DNA of 64,000 nucleotides. It comes from Streptomyces sp. NL15-2K (lineage in GTDB: Bacteria; Actinomycetota; Actinomycetes; Streptomycetales; Streptomycetaceae). The position numbers were made by a program, and so were the translations under genes. Location of the stretch: positions 3,639,501 through 3,703,500 of the forward strand of contig NZ_CP130630.1 of the NCBI RefSeq assembly GCF_030551255.1, given 5' to 3'. Position 1 is the first letter of the stretch, and each line of letters begins with the position of its first letter. Of the stretch, positions 61,232 to 64,000 are shown piece by piece. The notes beneath the pieces are model-generated. The model saw nothing but the letters and a program-made list of their open reading frames with translations, did no database searches and was not told the DNA's origin.

Positions 61232-61885
61232 ATGCTGAGCGCGCTGGCCAGGGCCCTGCGCCTGACGGACGACGAACGCGACCACCTCTTCCACCTGGCC
61301 GGAGAGGAACCACCGCGCCGCGAGACCACTTCCGCGCACGTACGCCCTGGCCTCCTCCTGGTCCTGGACCGCCTGCACGACACCCCGGCGCAGGTGCTGA
61401 CCGACTGCGGTGACGTCCTCGCGCAGAACGTGATGGCAAGGGCGCTGAGCGGCGACGCCTTCGCGCGCCCACCACGCGAACGCAACCTCGTCCGCCGCTT
61501 CTTCCTCGACCCGACGGCCCGCGACCTCTACCCTCCGGAGGACCTCCCGGACCACGCCCGCGCCCACGTCTCGAACCTGCGCGCGGTCGCGGCCGCCCGC
61601 CCCGACGACCCGGAACCGGCCGCGCTGGCCGCCGAACTACGCTCGGGCAGCGAGGAGTTCGCCCGCTTGTGGGACGAACACGAGGTGGCCCTGCGCCGCT
61701 CGTCGACCAAGCGCTTCCGCCACCCCCTGGTGGGCCTCCTGGAACTGGACTGCGAGGTCCTCCTCAACCACGAACACCACCACCTGCTGATCGTCCACAC
61801 GGCCCGCCCGGGTTCGGAGTCGTACGAGCGGTTGCGGTTGCTGCGGGTGGTGGGCTTGCAGGACATGTCCCCCAGCCAGACCTGA
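61232..61885 (+). pseudogene. 5'-truncated MmyB-like XRE regulator
   Basis: A 217-codon frame beginning MLSALARALRLTDDERDHLF and then LLLVLDRLHDTPAQVLTDCGD. The opening corresponds to the segment just after the helix-turn-helix in the same family member at 24.8 kb (LDALARTLLLDPSERAHLFQ). About 70-80 residues carrying the DNA-binding domain are missing, and upstream bases in all frames do not encode them. The MmyB-like C-terminal domain (FARLWDEHEVALRRSSTKRF) is intact. It is probably a remnant or a domain-only protein; the truncation point near 61216-61232 coincides with the possible transposon relic. Confidence 0.7.
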
Positions 61886-62063
61886 CCGTACGGCTTCCTC
61901 CGCCCCGCTGCTCTCGTCCGCTGCCCTCCCCGCTCCCCTCCCCGCCGCTCTCCCCCGCACGAGGGATACGCCCCCCGCCCGCGGGGGATCTCCCCGTGCC
62001 GCCCGGCGGCTGTACTGAAGCGGTCGGAGACAGACAGCGACAGTCGGTCGGGGAGGAATCGCG

Positions 62064-63431
62064 ATGCGAACGTGGAGCAGGCGCCTGGTGACGGCGGCGA
62101 CGGCGATGGCAGGGGTCCTGACCCTGACGGCGGCCGCGCCCGCCATGCCGGCGACGGCCGAGTGGGGAGGTTCCCGGACGGGCGACGGGTCCGTTTCCCG
62201 GCAGGGCGACATCCTCGACGCCCTGCGGGCCCTGCCCGGCCTGCGGGTGATCGAGGAACGGCCGGCCGCGGATCCGGGGTACCGCTTCTTCGTCCTCGGT
62301 CTGCGCCAGCCGGTCGATCACGCCCGTCCGTCGGCAGGCACCTTCGAGCAGCGGCTGACGTTGCTCCACAAAGCGGCGGACCGTCCCACGGTGCTGTCCA
62401 CGACGGGCTACGAGGTACCGCTGTCACCGCGTCGGACCGAACCGACCGAACTGCTCGACGGCAACCAGATCGGAGTCGAGCACCGCTTCTTCGGCACCTC
62501 CCGCCCGGCGACGGTGGACTGGTCCCACCTGACCGTCCGGCAGGCCGCCGAGGACCACCACCGTGTCGTACAGCTGTTCAGGAAGCTCTACCGCGGAACG
62601 TGGATCTCGACGGGCGGCAGCAAGGGCGGCATGGCCTCCGTCTACCACCGCCGTTTCCACCCGGGCGACGTGGACGGCACGGTCGCGTACTCGGCCCCGA
62701 ACAACGTCGACGACCACGACGACTCCGCGTATTTGAGGTTCCTCGACACGGTGGGCACGCCCTCCTGCCGCGACGCCCTCAAGACGGCGCAGCGGCAGCT
62801 ACTGCTGCGCCGGGGGGAGATGGTCGCCCGCTACAAGGCCTGGGCGGCGTCCACCGGCGCCACGTTCCGCATCGTGGGCAGCGCCGACAAGGCCTTCGAG
62901 ACGGCGGTGCTGCGGGCGCCGGCGATGTTCTGGCAGAACCACCCCGCGTCGGCCTGCGCCACCGTGCCCGGCCCGGAGGCAACGACCGACGAGCTCTACA
63001 GCTGGCTGGACACCACGGCGGTACTCGAGGTGTACGCCGATCCGGTCGCGGAGCACTACATCCCGTACTTCTACCAACTGGGCACGCAGCTCGGGTACGG
63101 CACCGTCTCCACGGCCCACCTGAAGGGTCTCCTGCGCTACCCGGACCCCGTGGACCCCCGCAACTTCGTCCCCCGCGACATCCCGATGCGCTACGACGCC
63201 CGCGCGATGCCCGACATCGACCGCTGGGTCCGCACGGCGGGCAGCCGCCTGCTCTTCGTCAACGGCACCCAGGACCCCGCGGTCGCCGAACCCTTCCGCC
63301 TGGGCCCCGGCACCCGGGACTCCCGCATCCTCCGGGCCGAGGGGATCAACCACCACGCCAGGCTCGCGAACCTCTCCCCCACGACCCGCGCCGAAGCCAC
63401 GGCCACCATCCTGCGCTGGGCCGGCCTGTGA
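62064..63431 (+). CDS. Secreted serine peptidase, S37 (PS-10) family
   Basis: A 455-residue secreted protein. Seen: signal peptide RTWSRRLVTAATAMAGVLTLTAAAPAMPATA, then EQRLTLLHKAADRPTVLSTT, an S28/S37-like nucleophile elbow WISTGGSKGGMASVYHRRFH (Ser about 188), VAYSAPNNVDDHDDSAYLRF, and a C-terminal Asp/His region LLFVNGTQDPAVAE and GINHHARLANLSP. This matches streptomycete PS-10/S37 prolyl-type tri- or tetrapeptidyl aminopeptidases, which clip peptides released by secreted proteases. The start is ATG 62064 following GGGGAGG. It is monocistronic between the truncated regulator and era. Confidence 0.92.
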   Translation: MRTWSRRLVTAATAMAGVLTLTAAAPAMPATAEWGGSRTGDGSVSRQGDILDALRALPGLRVIEERPAADPGYRFFVLGLRQPVDHARPSAGTFEQRLTLLHKAADRPTVLSTTGYEVPLSPRRTEPTELLDGNQIGVEHRFFGTSRPATVDWSHLTVRQAAEDHHRVVQLFRKLYRGTWISTGGSKGGMASVYHRRFHPGDVDGTVAYSAPNNVDDHDDSAYLRFLDTVGTPSCRDALKTAQRQLLLRRGEMVARYKAWAASTGATFRIVGSADKAFETAVLRAPAMFWQNHPASACATVPGPEATTDELYSWLDTTAVLEVYADPVAEHYIPYFYQLGTQLGYGTVSTAHLKGLLRYPDPVDPRNFVPRDIPMRYDARAMPDIDRWVRTAGSRLLFVNGTQDPAVAEPFRLGPGTRDSRILRAEGINHHARLANLSPTTRAEATATILRWAGL

Positions 63432-63460
63432 CTGTCCCGGACGAGGCGTGGCCCCACCCG

Positions 63461-64000
63461 TCAGAAACCCAGCCGCCGCAACTGCTTCGGGTCCCGCTGC
63501 CAGTCCTTCGCCACCTTCACATGCAGGTCGAGGAACACCGGCGTGCCGAGCAGCGCCTCGATCTGCTTGCGCGACTTGATGCCGACGTCCTTCAGCCGCT
63601 TGCCCTTGGGACCGATGATGATCCCCTTCTGGCTGGGCCGCTCGATGAAGAGGTTGGCGTGGATGTCGAGGAGCGGCTTGTCCGCCGGCCGGTCCTCGCG
63701 GGGCAGCATCTCCTCCACCACGACCGCGATGGAGTGGGGAAGCTCGTCGCGTACGCCCTCCAGGGCCGCCTCTCGGATCAGCTCGGCGATCATGACCTGC
63801 TCGGGCTCGTCCGTCAGGTCGCCCTCGGGGTAGAGGGCCGGGCCCTCCGGGAGGAGCGGGACCAGCAGGTCCGCCAGCAGGCTCACCTGCTTGTCGCCGA
63901 CCGCCGACACCGGGACGATCTCCGCCCACTCGAAGCCCAGCTCCTTGCCCAGCTGGTCGATCGCGATCAACTGCTCGGCGAGGGTCTTGGAGTCCACCAG
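63461..64000 (-). CDS. era: GTPase Era, C-terminal part (5' end outside window)
   Basis: The frame reaches the right edge and encodes the last 180 residues of Era, a ribosome-assembly GTPase binding 16S rRNA. Seen: the end of the G domain with a DSKTLAEQLIAIDQLG helix and IVPVSAVGDKQVSLLADLLV (the SA motif, G5), then the KH domain HANLFIERPSQKGIIIGPKG containing the GxxG loop, and the terminal AKDWQRDPKQLRRLGF. The G1-G4 motifs are beyond the window. It ends 29 bases from the convergent S37 gene. Confidence 0.95.
   Translation of the reverse strand: MVDSKTLAEQLIAIDQLGKELGFEWAEIVPVSAVGDKQVSLLADLLVPLLPEGPALYPEGDLTDEPEQVMIAELIREAALEGVRDELPHSIAVVVEEMLPREDRPADKPLLDIHANLFIERPSQKGIIIGPKGKRLKDVGIKSRKQIEALLGTPVFLDLHVKVAKDWQRDPKQLRRLGF

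Overview
The window is high-GC (about 70% or more) actinobacterial DNA, almost certainly a Streptomyces chromosome core/sub-core segment. Evidence: strong third-position G/C bias, many GTG starts, ATGA/GTGA start-stop overlaps, rare TTA codons, a Streptomyces-type leuA leader peptide, a XRE/DUF397 pair, ECF41 and SigE-family sigma factors, and a gene order around zur, recO, leuA and era that I recall from Streptomyces genomes. I see no rRNA, tRNA, CRISPR array or complete IS element.

Layout. 1-6.3 kb: a MOSC-domain gene (cut by the window edge) sits downstream of a rifamycin phosphotransferase (rph) preceded by a rifamycin-associated element, then pyruvate phosphate dikinase (ppdK). 6.7-11.5 kb: a ROK regulator is divergent from two overlapping glycoside hydrolase genes (GH63-like hydrolase and a glycogen-debranching-like enzyme). 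11.7-14.6 kb: an LTA-synthase-like membrane sulfatase with a ~400-residue repeat-rich N-terminus. 14.6-19.5 kb: dus, an MFS exporter, a tandem pair of large palindromic elements, and an epimerase-ECF41 sigma operon with its own ECF41-type promoter. 19.6-27.2 kb: a giant P-type ATPase with a small partner, and an MmyB-like regulator divergent from a second MFS exporter. 27.4-32.6 kb: a small CxxC protein, a serine hydrolase, an AKR-TetR operon with a clear operator, an epoxide hydrolase and a LysE exporter.

32.7-39.2 kb is the conserved block: glyS, the zinc regulon znuACB-zur (Zur box and apparently leaderless znuA), uppS and recO. 39.2-41.8 kb is an accessory island: two small proteins divergent from an XRE/DUF397 pair, followed by a ~935-bp imperfect inverted repeat with nested 65-bp units and no believable gene. 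41.8-43.8 kb: MerR divergent from an alpha/beta hydrolase and an LLM oxidoreductase. 44-49.4 kb: a hypothetical membrane-anchored protein, a secreted aminopeptidase-like hydrolase carrying a TTA codon, a 16-bp repeat array across two convergent stop codons, a tyrosine-phosphatase-like protein, and a SigE-family sigma factor with a membrane partner.

49.5-56 kb: a DapA-family aldolase, an MMPL transporter with a histidine kinase/response regulator operon, a small membrane protein and a TerB-like protein. 56-64 kb: leuA with a four-leucine-codon leader peptide, a protealysin-type metalloprotease followed by an emfourin-type inhibitor, a GH1 enzyme with shortened loops, a 5'-truncated regulator next to a possible TnpB relic, a secreted S37 peptidase, and the C-terminal part of era at the right edge.

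Functionally the window mixes housekeeping (glyS, recO, uppS, dus, leuA, era, ppdK) with zinc homeostasis, rifamycin resistance, export, secreted proteolysis and several local regulator-target pairs whose operators can be read as inverted repeats. The structures I cannot explain are the giant inverted repeat at 40.8-41.75 kb and the paired palindromes at 17.26-17.62 kb, whose two copies differ by compensatory changes.
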